Below, piece after piece: positions 51,817 through 61,381 of a DNA stretch of 64,000 bases; the stretch's first letter is position 1, and every line of letters begins with the position of its first letter. The stretch covers positions 209,494 through 273,493 of the forward strand of contig JAJEIO010000049.1 of NCBI GenBank assembly GCA_022827835.1, written 5' to 3'. Both the position numbers and the translations under genes were made by a program. This DNA is from Candidatus Latescibacterota bacterium (GTDB lineage Bacteria; Latescibacterota; UBA2968; UBA8231). The notes beneath the pieces were generated by a model, which made no database searches, had not been told where the DNA came from, and saw only the letters and a list, made by a program, of their open reading frames with translations.

Positions 51817-53715
51817 ATGCGCTTGTGCTGCTGTATCATCGCATTGCTGCTCATGGCCTGTGCCCGTGGCAAAAGCACCGGACCGATGGTCTTCGACGAT
51901 GGGGCTGTCCCTGTCGTGTCTGTTGAGGATCCACCGCCAGATACGGCCGACCTACGCGCTGTTCGCTGGCACTTGCTGTTCGCTATCGAAAGCCACGCTC
52001 TCGGTCAGACTCAACAGGCGCAAGAGTCGCTCGATGCGGCCATCGGCATTCTCGCCGACCTCGACGAGCACGACGCGCTGAGCGATACCACGCAGGCCAT
52101 GCGCCTCGGTTTGGAGATTGAGCAGGCCTACCTCAGCTTGTTGCCGCACTTGGAGCACCTTCCCCCCGACAGCCATTTACCCCTTCTGCTCGAAGGACTA
52201 TCCAAAGAAAAAATCGAGACTCTGCCAGCCGACGCCGAACCGTTGGTCCTCATCCACCGGCTCGGTCGCCGCTGTGACATGCCCATCGACGCCAATGACC
52301 GCGTCGTTGCCAGTCTCCACTTTTTCCAGACGCGAGGTCGCAAGACCTTTGCCATTTGGTTACAGCGCGCCGGGCGCTATCGCACGCTGATCACCGATAT
52401 TCTCCAGCGCGAGGGGATGCCCAGCGACCTTTTCTATTTAGCGGTTATCGAAAGCGGCCTCAATCCAAGGGCCTATTCGCGGTCGCGAGCAGTGGGGTTG
52501 TGGCAGTTTATGGCGCACACCGGTCGCATGATGGGCCTCAAGCGCACCCACTGGATTGACGAGCGGCGCGACCCGATCAAGGCGACCGAGGCCGCTGCCC
52601 GGTATCTAAAGGACCTTTTCGCCGAGTTCGGCGACTGGCGCTTAGCGTTGGCCGCGTACAACGCCGGGCCAGGGCGAGTCCGCCGAACCATCGCCCGCGC
52701 CGGCACCAACGATTATTGGCAGCTTGACCTGCCCCGCGAAACAAAAAACTACGTGCCGCTCTTTATGGCCGCGGCCGTCATCGCCAAGGAGCCACAACTT
52801 TTTGGTTTTAAGCCCCAAGCCGAAGAGCCACCCTTTGCATACGAGGCAGTTGAACTGCCCAAAGATTGGCAGTATGTCGATCTGAAATCGGCAGCCCAAC
52901 TGCTGGGCATCGAACGTCAGGTGTTACACGACCTCAATCCCGAGTTGCGCCAAGACATCACGCCGCCGGGGAGTCGCCCGCCTTATGTTCTACGGGTGCC
53001 ACCCGGCAAGGGCCAAATTTTGCTCGACCAGTACGCTAGCCTGCCGGTCTCGCCGGGGGTAGCGGTCCATCAATATCAGGTGCAACGCGGCGACACGATC
53101 TCTGGGGTCGCCCAGACCTTTGGCGTTTCTACGCGGGTCATTGCCGCGGCCAATAGCCTCAAAAACCCCAATTTCATCCGGCCGCGGCAAATTCTCTATA
53201 TCCCGATCTCGGCCGCTCCGAGGGCTAAGCAAGGAAGGGCCTCAAAAAGCGGCGAAATGTACACGGTGCAGTCGGGCGATACGCTGTGGGAATTGGCCCG
53301 GCGCTTTGCGGTCAGCGTCGCCGACTTACAGGCGTGGAACGGTCTTGAAACCGCGCGGATCAAACCCGGCCAGAAATTGGTGATGCGACCGCAGCCTAGT
53401 GCCCGCGAGGTGCTGAAAGGCGGCGAAACGTACACGGTGCAGTCGGGCGATACACTGTGGGAGTTGGCCCGGCGCTTTGCGGTCAGCGTCGCCGACTTAC
53501 AGGCGTGGAACGGTCTTGAAACCGCGCGGATCAAACCCGGCCAACAGCTAACCGTGACCAACGAGCAAACGCAGATGTACACCGTGGTCTCGGGTGATAC
53601 GCTGCACAGTATCGCCCGCAAGTTCGGCCTCGCTCCCAGCGCTATTGCCCTCCAGAACAACATCGACCTCTCGGAGACGCTGCTGGCGGGCACGACTTTG
53701 CAAATCCCGAGGTGA
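51817..53715 (+). CDS. lytic transglycosylase with LysM repeats, MltD-like
   Basis: A 632-residue lipoprotein: lipobox LLMAC at 12-16. An alpha-helical region precedes an SLT domain with catalytic E212 (AVIESGLNPRAYSRS), GLWQFM and ALAAYNAGPGRV. Four LysM domains follow (about 417-465, 479-525, 536-582, 586-631); two are almost identical in DNA. It cleaves glycan strands, giving anhydro-muropeptides, probably at the outer membrane. MreD follows one base after. Confidence 0.92.
   Translation: MRLCCCIIALLLMACARGKSTGPMVFDDGAVPVVSVEDPPPDTADLRAVRWHLLFAIESHALGQTQQAQESLDAAIGILADLDEHDALSDTTQAMRLGLEIEQAYLSLLPHLEHLPPDSHLPLLLEGLSKEKIETLPADAEPLVLIHRLGRRCDMPIDANDRVVASLHFFQTRGRKTFAIWLQRAGRYRTLITDILQREGMPSDLFYLAVIESGLNPRAYSRSRAVGLWQFMAHTGRMMGLKRTHWIDERRDPIKATEAAARYLKDLFAEFGDWRLALAAYNAGPGRVRRTIARAGTNDYWQLDLPRETKNYVPLFMAAAVIAKEPQLFGFKPQAEEPPFAYEAVELPKDWQYVDLKSAAQLLGIERQVLHDLNPELRQDITPPGSRPPYVLRVPPGKGQILLDQYASLPVSPGVAVHQYQVQRGDTISGVAQTFGVSTRVIAAANSLKNPNFIRPRQILYIPISAAPRAKQGRASKSGEMYTVQSGDTLWELARRFAVSVADLQAWNGLETARIKPGQKLVMRPQPSAREVLKGGETYTVQSGDTLWELARRFAVSVADLQAWNGLETARIKPGQQLTVTNEQTQMYTVVSGDTLHSIARKFGLAPSAIALQNNIDLSETLLAGTTLQIPR
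53251..53544 (+). repeat. recent duplication of a LysM-coding unit
   Basis: The 123-bp segments 53251-53373 and 53422-53544 differ at about three positions by eye, with a 171-bp period. Both encode the same LysM domain. Near-identity at synonymous sites means the copy is recent or maintained by gene conversion, so LysM number may vary between strains. Confidence 0.9.
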
Positions 53716-53716
53716 C

Positions 53717-54184
53717 ATGATTGCGGTCCGCTATATTCTCTTGTTAGCACTGGCCTTCGTCCTGCAAACTACTTGGGTTGATTCTATCAAGATAGGGTCA
53801 GTCAAACCCGATCTATTGATTGTGGCGTTGAGTTTCGTCGCGCAGCGCAGCGGGCCGGTGGTCGGGGCCTATACAGGGCTGGGGCTTGGCATCTTCCAAG
53901 ACCTCTATATGCCCGCCGACCTCGGGGTCAATGCGCTCGCCAAGTCGCTCATCGGCGCGGGCTTTGGCTACAGCCATACTCACATGGTCTCCGACAGCAT
54001 TCAAGTTCAGGCCGCACTGATTTTCGGTGCTGTGATCTTCAATGATCTTATCTACTACGTAGGTACCAGCGCCGATGTGCCCTTTGACGTGGTTGGGATC
54101 TTGGGCCGCGCTGCGTACACGGGCCTGATAAGTGCGGTTTTCTTAACTGGCTTGCTCATCAAACGCTATCTCTTTCCCGCTTGA
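53717..54184 (+). CDS. mreD: rod-shape protein MreD
   Basis: A 155-residue inner-membrane protein with five or so hydrophobic segments. QTTWVDSIKIGSVKPDLLIV and GLGLGIFQDLYMPADLGVNAL are typical of MreD. It belongs to the elongasome that positions wall synthesis. mreB and mreC, the usual upstream partners, are absent here; a lytic transglycosylase occupies that place. ATG at 53717 chosen; the frame at 53594 overlaps the transglycosylase. Confidence 0.9.
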   Translation: MIAVRYILLLALAFVLQTTWVDSIKIGSVKPDLLIVALSFVAQRSGPVVGAYTGLGLGIFQDLYMPADLGVNALAKSLIGAGFGYSHTHMVSDSIQVQAALIFGAVIFNDLIYYVGTSADVPFDVVGILGRAAYTGLISAVFLTGLLIKRYLFPA

Positions 54185-54186
54185 TT

Positions 54187-55959
54187 ATGCAACATCCACT
54201 GCCACAAGATGAGCGCCTGACCCTCAAACTCCTCCTCGCGCCCGTCATCTTGCTGTTCGCGATTTTGCTCCTGCGTCTGTTCTATTTGCAGGTCGTCACC
54301 TCGGCCGACTACGCTCGCGAGTCCGAGGAAAACCGCATTGCTCAGCGGCGCGTCAAAGCCCCCCGCGGGCTGATCTACGACCGCGATGGACGCATATTGG
54401 CCCGCACCCGGCCATTTTACACTGTCGCGTTAGAACGCACCACGCGCAAGGACTTTGAGGCAGCCACCGCAGCGTTTACAAGGGCCATAGGGGATATAGA
54501 ACTAGACGGCGAATACAGTCGCAAATACCGCACCATTCGCCTCAAGCGCGATGTTGATTTTCGCACGGTATCGATCGTAGAAGAGCGGCTCAAGGCGGAT
54601 TGGCCCCTGCTCGACATTGAAATCGAGACCCAGCGCTACTATCCCTACGGTACGGCCGCCGCTCATTTGCTCGGCTATATCGGCATCATCCGCGACCAAG
54701 ATCTCCAGGGGAACAATGAAAACGCCTACGTGCTCGGCGATTTTATCGGCAAGACCGGGCTTGAGAAGGTGTACGAAAACAGCCTGCGCGGCCGCGACGG
54801 CATGATGTACGTCGAGATTGACGCGACCGGACGCACGGGGCGGGAGTTTCCAGAGCGCGATCGGCTTCCCGTGCCCGGCGACCCTCTGCACCTGACCCTT
54901 GACTTGGAAGTGCAGCTAGCGGCCGAGCGCGCCCTGCCCGATAGTTTTGCTAGTGCGCTGGTCGCCCTTGACCCGCGCACTGGGGCCGTGCTAGCTTGGG
55001 TCAGTAAGCCGACCTTTGATCCCAACATTTTCGTGTCGTTCCAAGCCCAAAAGGAGCGGCGGCGGGTGTTGCAGAGCGAGACTGTGCTACTCAACCGCGC
55101 TTTGCAAGGGCATTATCCACCTGGCTCGACGTTCAAGATGGTCAGTGCCATAGCCGCACTCGAAACGGGCGTCACCGATACGCTGAGCCTGTTTGAGCCT
55201 TGCTATGGTGCACTGCGGGTGGGTAGGAGCACGTTTCGCTGCCACAAGCGAACAGGCCACGGTAGTCTGACCCTGCCAAGGGCTATTGAGGTCTCCTGTA
55301 ATGTTTACTTCTACCATTTGGCTCGGTTGATGAGCATTGAAACGTGGCACAAGTACGGGGCCAAATTAGGCTTCGGCCAGCCGACTGGGATCACCTATCC
55401 CGGAGAAGCTGCTGGTCTCCTGCCCTCGCGCCAATACTACAAGGAGCGCGACGGCTGGTCCTTTGGGCACTTGATCAACCTCTCCATTGGTCAAGGTTCT
55501 TTATTGGTCACGCCCATGCAGATGGCCCGCTACGTAGCCGCCATTGCCAACGGCGGTTATTTGGTCACGCCATACGTCAGCGGCAATCCCCCTCGTCGCC
55601 AACGCATTGACGGCATTTCGTCGCGGACCCTCAGCATCGTGAGAAAGACTATGCGCCGGGTGGTGGCCAGCGATACTGGTACCGGCCGCCAAGCGCGGGT
55701 TGACGGCGTCGCGATTGCGGCCAAGACGGGTACTGCACAAGTGCCTAGTCGAGACGATGACGCTTGGATGGTGGCCTTTGCTCCGTACGAGAAACCCGCT
55801 ATTGCCATCGCGGCCGTGGTCGAAGGGGGTGGCAGTGGCGGGGCGCGAGTCGGCCCGGTTGTGCGCGAGGTCGTCAAAGCCTTTTGCATTCAAGAAGGTA
55901 TCATTGAGCCAGAAGTGACCGAGATGGACACGCTTTTGGCTAACCAAGGAATGCCTTAA
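54187..55959 (+). CDS. mrdA: penicillin-binding protein 2
   Basis: Class B PBP of 590 residues, the elongation transpeptidase. One N-terminal membrane helix (about 15-38), a dimerisation domain with RRVKAPRGLIYDRDG, and the transpeptidase with S314-T-F-K (PPGSTFK), SCN (EVSCNVYF) and KTG (AAKTGTAQVP). No clear ribosome binding site is seen; the TTG at 54181 overlaps the mreD stop by 4 bases and could be an alternative. rodA follows 3 bases later. Confidence 0.95.
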   Translation: MQHPLPQDERLTLKLLLAPVILLFAILLLRLFYLQVVTSADYARESEENRIAQRRVKAPRGLIYDRDGRILARTRPFYTVALERTTRKDFEAATAAFTRAIGDIELDGEYSRKYRTIRLKRDVDFRTVSIVEERLKADWPLLDIEIETQRYYPYGTAAAHLLGYIGIIRDQDLQGNNENAYVLGDFIGKTGLEKVYENSLRGRDGMMYVEIDATGRTGREFPERDRLPVPGDPLHLTLDLEVQLAAERALPDSFASALVALDPRTGAVLAWVSKPTFDPNIFVSFQAQKERRRVLQSETVLLNRALQGHYPPGSTFKMVSAIAALETGVTDTLSLFEPCYGALRVGRSTFRCHKRTGHGSLTLPRAIEVSCNVYFYHLARLMSIETWHKYGAKLGFGQPTGITYPGEAAGLLPSRQYYKERDGWSFGHLINLSIGQGSLLVTPMQMARYVAAIANGGYLVTPYVSGNPPRRQRIDGISSRTLSIVRKTMRRVVASDTGTGRQARVDGVAIAAKTGTAQVPSRDDDAWMVAFAPYEKPAIAIAAVVEGGGSGGARVGPVVREVVKAFCIQEGIIEPEVTEMDTLLANQGMP

Positions 55960-55962
55960 CTC

Positions 55963-57201
55963 ATGCGCTTGCTCCGCAGACTCGATGTTCCGCTCCTGAT
56001 TGCGACTTTGGCGACCGTACTGATCGGTATCATCGCGATCTACAGTGCTACGTATCACAACGACTCTATCTCGGTGCAGAACGCTTGGATTAAGCAACTC
56101 CAATTCGCGATTTTGGCCTTTGCCGTAGCTATAGCCGTCGTCTATATCCCGGAAAAGGTTATTTACAGCGTGGCGTATCTGCTATACCTGTTCAGCATTG
56201 TGAGCCTAGTCGCGGTGTTGATGTGGGGCACGGGCGACGCTACGCGTTGGTTGCGCTTGGGACCGGTGATGTTGCAGCCTTCAGAACTGGCCAAAATCGC
56301 GACCATCATCGCCCTAGCGCGTTACCTAAGCGACCGCAACTTTGAACGCGTCAACTCCTTGGACGGCTTTCTCGGGGCCTTGTTCCTCATATTGGTGCCG
56401 ATCGCCTTGATTGTGCGTCAGCCCGACTTGGGGACCGCGGTTTCTTTTGGTGCGCCGTTTTTTCCCATGCTTTATTGGGCGGGGATGCGCAAGTTATTCA
56501 TCTTTCTCGTCATTTCTCCGCTTATCAGCGTCGTCTGTTCTTTGGATTTACTGTGGCAAGGGGGGACGCCGTACGTCTTCGCCACCTTCGTCATCGGCAG
56601 CACCTTCTTGATTCACCATTTTATGCGCCAGCTCTGGTTGACCATTTCCATGGCCGTCGTCAATACCTCGGCGGGTTTGCTCACGGTGTACTTTTTGGAG
56701 AACTTTCTGCACCCATACCAGAAGGCCCGCATTATGACCTTCTTTAATCCGGAGAGCGATCCACTTGGATCTGGGTGGAACATCATCCAATCCAAGATCG
56801 CCATTGGCTCTGGAGGGCTGACGGGTAAGGGCCTACTAGAAGGCACGCAGACTAAGCACCAGTTCCTGCCAGCGGCTCATACCGATTTTATTTTCTCGGT
56901 CATTGCCGAGGAGGGGGGGTTTGTCATGGCCCTGATAGTGCTGGGCCTATTCTTTCTTCTTATCTATCGAGCGTTGCACATCGCCTCCATGGCCAATAAT
57001 GCCTTTTACGGCCTGACAGCCCTCGGCTTGGCTGTGATGCTGACCTTTCACGTGTTTATCAACGTTGGCATGACCATCGGCGTCATGCCCATCACCGGCC
57101 TGCCACTGCCCTTTCTCAGTTCGGGAGGCTCCTCGCTACTATCCAACCTCATCGCCATCGGCTTACTACTCCACATCGGCACTTACCGCCACGAGTTCTG
57201 A
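55963..57201 (+). CDS. rodA: rod-shape SEDS glycosyltransferase RodA
   Basis: A 412-residue polytopic inner-membrane protein that polymerises glycan strands with PBP2. The family stretches DATRWLRLGPVMLQPSELAK, RQPDLGTA, HTDFIFSVIAEEGG, GMTIGVMPITGLPLPFLSSG are all recognisable. Ten hydrophobic segments. It follows mrdA directly and abuts the TPR gene (next ATG at the following base). Confidence 0.96.
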   Translation: MRLLRRLDVPLLIATLATVLIGIIAIYSATYHNDSISVQNAWIKQLQFAILAFAVAIAVVYIPEKVIYSVAYLLYLFSIVSLVAVLMWGTGDATRWLRLGPVMLQPSELAKIATIIALARYLSDRNFERVNSLDGFLGALFLILVPIALIVRQPDLGTAVSFGAPFFPMLYWAGMRKLFIFLVISPLISVVCSLDLLWQGGTPYVFATFVIGSTFLIHHFMRQLWLTISMAVVNTSAGLLTVYFLENFLHPYQKARIMTFFNPESDPLGSGWNIIQSKIAIGSGGLTGKGLLEGTQTKHQFLPAAHTDFIFSVIAEEGGFVMALIVLGLFFLLIYRALHIASMANNAFYGLTALGLAVMLTFHVFINVGMTIGVMPITGLPLPFLSSGGSSLLSNLIAIGLLLHIGTYRHEF

Positions 57202-58260
57202 ATGCACGTCGCTAGACAGGCCGTTTGCTGCGCTCTGCTTGGCACGTTCGTCATTAGCAACCCACAATGTGGTGCCTATCGAGCCGGGCACGCCCAGCTA
57301 GCGCATGCCTATTTGAGCGACGGCCTCTACGACCAAGCCTTGACCGAAACCCGCCGGGCCATTCGCCAAGACGGGCCGGATGACCGCTTGTTGCTCATCG
57401 CCGCCCTCGCCCGGCTGGGCCTAGACGAAGTGGATGCCGCACTAGAGCTGATCGGCCAAGCCGTTGCCTTGGCACCGGACAACGACGACCTGTACAGAGC
57501 CTTGCGTGACATTTGCGAAAAAGAGGAGCGCTTCGCCCAAACCGAAAAACTCCTCGCGCAATTGCGCGCAGACCACGGGGAGAGTGCGTCGCTGTGGGCA
57601 ACCGAGGGCTGGCTCCACGCCCGTCAAGAGCGGCCCGACGCAGCCGTAGAAGCGCTGCGCCAAGCCACCCGACTCGACGAGCACCACCTCTTCGCCCACA
57701 TTGAACTCGGTCGCCTTTTGATTGCCGAGGGGCGATTCGCCGAGGCCGAAGTCGCGCTTGTCGAGGCCGTGCGCATTCAACCCGATGACCGGCAACTCGT
57801 CCTCACCTTGGGAGATTGCCAACTCCGCCAAGGGCTTGCGGAACGGGCCGATCGCACTTTTGATCAAGCGCTGACGGCCGGGGTCGTTAGCGCAGTTGAC
57901 ATCGCCCGCATCTACTACGAGCGCGAGCGGCCCGACCGCACTATTGAATACTACGAGCGTGCCTTGGCCGGTGCTCCAGACGATCCCCTGATCCTCAACA
58001 ACTTGGCTTGGACCTATGCAGAAGAGGGCCTGCGTCTTAGCTATGCTCTAAATCTGTCGATGCGCGCGGTCAAGCTCGACGCGGAAAGCCCGGTCTATTT
58101 GGACACCTATGCGGAGTTGCTGCACCTATTGGGGCGGCATGCCCACGCAGTGGCCATTATGCGCCAAGCCCTCGCGCTCGAGCCGACCGATGGCGAGCAC
58201 CGGGCCTATCTCGAAGGCCAGATGGAAAAATTCCACCGTGCGCTCGCCACGCGCCTGTGA
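57202..58260 (+). CDS. exported tetratricopeptide-repeat protein
   Basis: A 352-residue protein with a weak N-terminal signal (about 1-25) and about eight TPR units through the rest (YLSDGLYDQALTETRRAI, IYYERERPDRTIEYYERAL, NLAWTYAEEGLRLSYAL). Probably a periplasmic or membrane-tethered scaffold for the elongation proteins encoded just upstream, by gene order only. Last gene of the operon; converges on the sigma-54 regulator with essentially no intergenic space. Confidence 0.82.
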   Translation: MHVARQAVCCALLGTFVISNPQCGAYRAGHAQLAHAYLSDGLYDQALTETRRAIRQDGPDDRLLLIAALARLGLDEVDAALELIGQAVALAPDNDDLYRALRDICEKEERFAQTEKLLAQLRADHGESASLWATEGWLHARQERPDAAVEALRQATRLDEHHLFAHIELGRLLIAEGRFAEAEVALVEAVRIQPDDRQLVLTLGDCQLRQGLAERADRTFDQALTAGVVSAVDIARIYYERERPDRTIEYYERALAGAPDDPLILNNLAWTYAEEGLRLSYALNLSMRAVKLDAESPVYLDTYAELLHLLGRHAHAVAIMRQALALEPTDGEHRAYLEGQMEKFHRALATRL

Positions 58261-58261
58261 G

Positions 58262-59289
58262 TTAGGTGCGGTAGTGTTGGTAGTCAATGTCGAGATGTTC
58301 TAGCTTTGCGTACAGGCTCTTGCGCGACAGGCCCACGTCTTCGGCTACTTGCGAAATTACCCGCGGTGTCGGTGCAAAGCCTCGCAGAGGAAGTGCCGCT
58401 CAAACGAGTTCCGCGCTTCCTTAAAATCGCGCTGGCTTAGATCGGGCTCTTCTTCGTCCTGCCAGTGGACGATCTCTTCGGGCACGTCTTCTTCCCGCAA
58501 TAAGCTGTCGCTTGCGAGAATGACCATACGCTCAAGCGCGTTTTCCAACTGCCGCACATTGCCCGGCCATGGATAGGCCAAGAAGTGGTTTAAGGCCGCG
58601 GCGTCGAGCCCGCGAATTTTGCACCTGTTTTGCGCCGCCAATCGGCGGATAAAGTGCTCAATTAGTAGGGGAATGTCTCCCTTGCGCTGGCGCAGCGGCG
58701 GCAGCTTGAGTGGTACGACGTTGAGCCGGTAGAAGAGGTCCTCGCGGAAGGTTCCTTTGCGGACCTCTTCCCGCAAATCGACGTTGGTGGCGGCAATGAC
58801 CCGCACATCTACCCGCAAGGTCTCTGCGCCTCCGACGCGTTCGAACTCGCGTTCTTGCAGGACGCGCAACAGGCGCAGTTGTACGCGCATGTCCGCTGCG
58901 CCAATCTCGTCGAGAAACAAGGTTCCGCGATTGGCTAGTTCAAAGCGGCCTAAGTGCTGGCGGACCGCACCCGTAAAGGCTCCTTTCTCGTGCCCGAACA
59001 GCTCACTCTCCAACACGCCTTCGGGCAGTGAGGCGCAGTTGAGCCGCACAAACGAGGCTCTGCGCCTTGGACTGCGCCCGTGCAAACGCCGCGCCAACAC
59101 TTCTTTGCCCGTGCCGCTTTCTCCGGTGAGGAGCACGGTCGCTGGGGACTCAGCGACCCGGTCGGCTTGGGCTAGTAGGCGGCGGACTTGGGCGTTTTGG
59201 GTGATAAATTCGGGATGGTCAGCGCAGCGGGGGGAGGACGCGCCCACTCGCGTAGCCGCGTCCGAGTTCGCAGACGTACAAGAATACAC
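58262..59289 (-). pseudogene. sigma-54-dependent activator, receiver-less, with apparent 1-bp frameshift
   Basis: AAA+ bacterial enhancer-binding protein. Walker A GESGTGKE, the GAFTGA sigma-54 contact loop (FGHEKGAFTGAVRQ), LFLDEIG and an arginine-finger region are intact. No receiver or GAF domain precedes it, like PspF. The frame stops at 58357 after ALHRHRG; shifting one base at a GGG run continues without a stop as VISQVAEDVGLSRKSLYAKL, a typical Fis-type helix-turn-helix, to a TAA at 58262-58264. One extra G would restore it. GTG start at 59289 with AGGAAGGGAAGG upstream. Either a sequencing error or a real knock-out. Confidence 0.75.
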
Positions 59290-59404
59290 AGACAACCTTC
59301 CCTTCCTTCCTTTTTGGATATATAATGCAAAAATGCAAAAGTGAATATAATATGCTGATGCAAACGATTGTCAAGAAAAATAATGTAGAAATGTAGATGG
59401 GGGA

Positions 59405-60181
59405 TTAGGCTAAGACAGAGGGCCTATGGGCACAGATTTCGGAAACTAAGCTGCTGTAGTTGCTAGAGCCTCTCGATTCTGCGTCGTAGAGCGCGACGGG
59501 TTGGCTAAAACCCGGGGCCTCGGCCAAGCTAATGTTGCGGCTGATGATCGTCTGATAGACCTTGTCGCCGAAGTGGTTGCGCACTTCTTGGGCCACGTGG
59601 CGACAAAGCTGCAAGCGGCTGTCGTACAAAGTAAGTAAAACGCCCTCGATTTCGAGATCGGGATTGAGGTAGCGCCGCACCACGCGGATGGTGTCGTTGA
59701 GCTTGCTGACGCCTTCTAAGGCATAGTATTCACACTGCACCGGAATGAGCACGGAATCGGCCGCGCTCAGTGCGTTGATGGTCAGCAAGCCTAGGGAAGG
59801 CGGGCAATCAATGAGTATAAATTCGTACTGTCGTTTTATCGGATCTAGGGCTTCGGCCAGCCGCTTGTCGCGCCCGACCATAGCGGCCATTTCCACTTCG
59901 GCACCTGCGAGGCGGACGTGCCCGGGCACTACGAAGAGGTCCTTTATATAGGTGGGAAAGGTCGCTGAGGAGGTGCTGAGTTGGCCTATCAAGACCTCGT
60001 AGGTCGAGGCATAGTCGCTGCCGAGTTCGGCGTCGCAGCTACTAGTGGCATTGGCCTGTGGGTCTAAGTCGATGAGTAGGGTTCGGTACCCGAAAATGGC
60101 TAGACCGGCGGCAAGGTTGACAGCCGTAGTGGTCTTGCCCACCCCGCCTTTTTGATTGGCGATAGCGATGATTTTGCCCAT
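59405..60181 (-). CDS. ParA/Soj-family ATPase
   Basis: A 258-residue ATPase of chromosome or plasmid partitioning. Deviant Walker A KGGVGKTT at 11-18, DLDPQANATS, and IDCPPSLGLLTINAL are present. ATG at 60181. ParB would normally follow, but the next gene is the sigma-54 activator, 115 bases on and on the same strand, so this ParA is an orphan here. It may position a protein cargo or use a ParB elsewhere. Confidence 0.9.
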   Translation of the reverse strand: MGKIIAIANQKGGVGKTTTAVNLAAGLAIFGYRTLLIDLDPQANATSSCDAELGSDYASTYEVLIGQLSTSSATFPTYIKDLFVVPGHVRLAGAEVEMAAMVGRDKRLAEALDPIKRQYEFILIDCPPSLGLLTINALSAADSVLIPVQCEYYALEGVSKLNDTIRVVRRYLNPDLEIEGVLLTLYDSRLQLCRHVAQEVRNHFGDKVYQTIISRNISLAEAPGFSQPVALYDAESRGSSNYSSLVSEICAHRPSVLA

Positions 60182-60571
60182 ACCGATATTTTGCCTCATC
60201 AAAGCCTACAAAAAGGCTCAATCAGCTAATCGGAGCGCACCCAAGCGCGATTCCGTGCTATTTAGTGAGCAACAAATTAAAAGGGCCAACTGACTGCTCC
60301 CATAGCCAAAGGGAGCTCATTCAGGGGAGTTATACAGAAGACCCTAATCACCGCCTCCAATTCAATATAATACGGCGCGACGGCGCGTCAAGGATTTGTT
60401 TCAATTTGGTTACATATGAATACTAAATAATGCATAAGCATATATAAAATAATATGTTGTAAATTTATGATAAATGGACTGTAGCCCCTGTGTCACGCGG
60501 TTTTTTGGGCTGATGGTGAGCAGTTTCTTATTATTATTGTCCCATAATTAAAATCGCGGAAGCGAAAGACG
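60182..60571. other. AT-rich divergent intergenic region between parA and mazG
   Basis: About 390 bases with no gene. It grows strongly AT-rich between about 60400 and 60475. Weak hairpins occur at 60206-60219 and 60296-60315. Both flanking genes point outwards, so promoters for both should lie here; no consensus pair stands out. I see no DnaA-box cluster, so an origin is not supported. Confidence 0.5.
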
Positions 60572-61372
60572 ATGCAAAACGATTCCTCCTTCTCAGAATT
60601 AGTTGCTATCATGGCGCGTCTGCGCGGCCCCGCTGGCTGCCCTTGGGACCGCCAGCAGACGCATGCCACGCTCAAACCATACCTATTAGAGGAAGTGTAC
60701 GAGGCTCTTGAAGCCATTGACGCAGACGACGATGACGAGCTATGCAAGGAGCTAGGCGATGTGTTGCTGCAAGTGGTGTTCCACGCCCAGATCGCGGCCG
60801 AGGAGGGTCGCTTCGACATTGAGGCGGTCGGCCAAGCCATCGTCGATAAGCTGATTCGCCGCCACCCCCATGTCTTTGGCGATACGAGTGCGGACGAGGC
60901 CGACGAAGTCTTGCTCCGCTGGGAGCAGATCAAAAAGCAGGAGCGGCGAGAGCGAGGGGAAGCTGCGCCCTCGTTGCTGGAGGGCATCCCCAAGCACCTA
61001 CCCGCTCTGATGCGTGCCTATCGCATCCAAACGCGAGTTGCACAGCAGGGGTTTGATTGGGACGAGGTTGATGGCACACTCGACAAAGTCGAAGAGGAAT
61101 TCGCCGAATTGCGCAAGGCTTGGGAGACGGATGGGGCCGCGGCGGCTGAGGAGGAGTTTGGCGACTTGCTCTTCTCGTTGGTCAACGTCAGCCGATTCCT
61201 CAAAGTAGATCCCGAGCAGGCCCTCAGACGTGCAGTCACCAAGTTCGAGCGACGCTTTCGCGCCCTAGAGGATATCGTGCAGGCGCGGGGCGAGGAAGTC
61301 GCCACGCTCTCGCTGGCGGCCCTAGACGAGATCTGGGATGAGGTGAAAGCGCGCGAAAGGGGCGAAGAATAA
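60572..61372 (+). CDS. mazG: MazG nucleoside triphosphate pyrophosphohydrolase
   Basis: A 266-residue protein with two MazG domains that hydrolyses NTPs to NMPs and pyrophosphate. CPWDRQQTHATLKPYLLEE, EELCKELGDVLLQVVFHA-like ELGDVLLQVVFHAQIA, and RRHPHVFGDT are diagnostic in the first half; EEEFAELRKAW and EEEFGDLLFSLVNVSRFL in the second hold the E-x-x-E and E-x-x-D metal residues. It lowers aberrant nucleotides or ppGpp under stress. The membrane-protein gene starts 9 bases later. Confidence 0.94.
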   Translation: MQNDSSFSELVAIMARLRGPAGCPWDRQQTHATLKPYLLEEVYEALEAIDADDDDELCKELGDVLLQVVFHAQIAAEEGRFDIEAVGQAIVDKLIRRHPHVFGDTSADEADEVLLRWEQIKKQERRERGEAAPSLLEGIPKHLPALMRAYRIQTRVAQQGFDWDEVDGTLDKVEEEFAELRKAWETDGAAAAEEEFGDLLFSLVNVSRFLKVDPEQALRRAVTKFERRFRALEDIVQARGEEVATLSLAALDEIWDEVKARERGEE

Positions 61373-61381
61373 GCAAGCGAT

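Noticed and set aside
58340..58365. Programmed ribosomal frameshift in the sigma-54 activator
   Set aside because: No classic slippery heptamer or stimulatory hairpin is evident; a one-base loss in a G run is simpler.
60182..60571. Replication origin beside parA
   Set aside because: AT-rich, but no DnaA-box cluster, dnaA, dnaN, gidA or rnpA genes.
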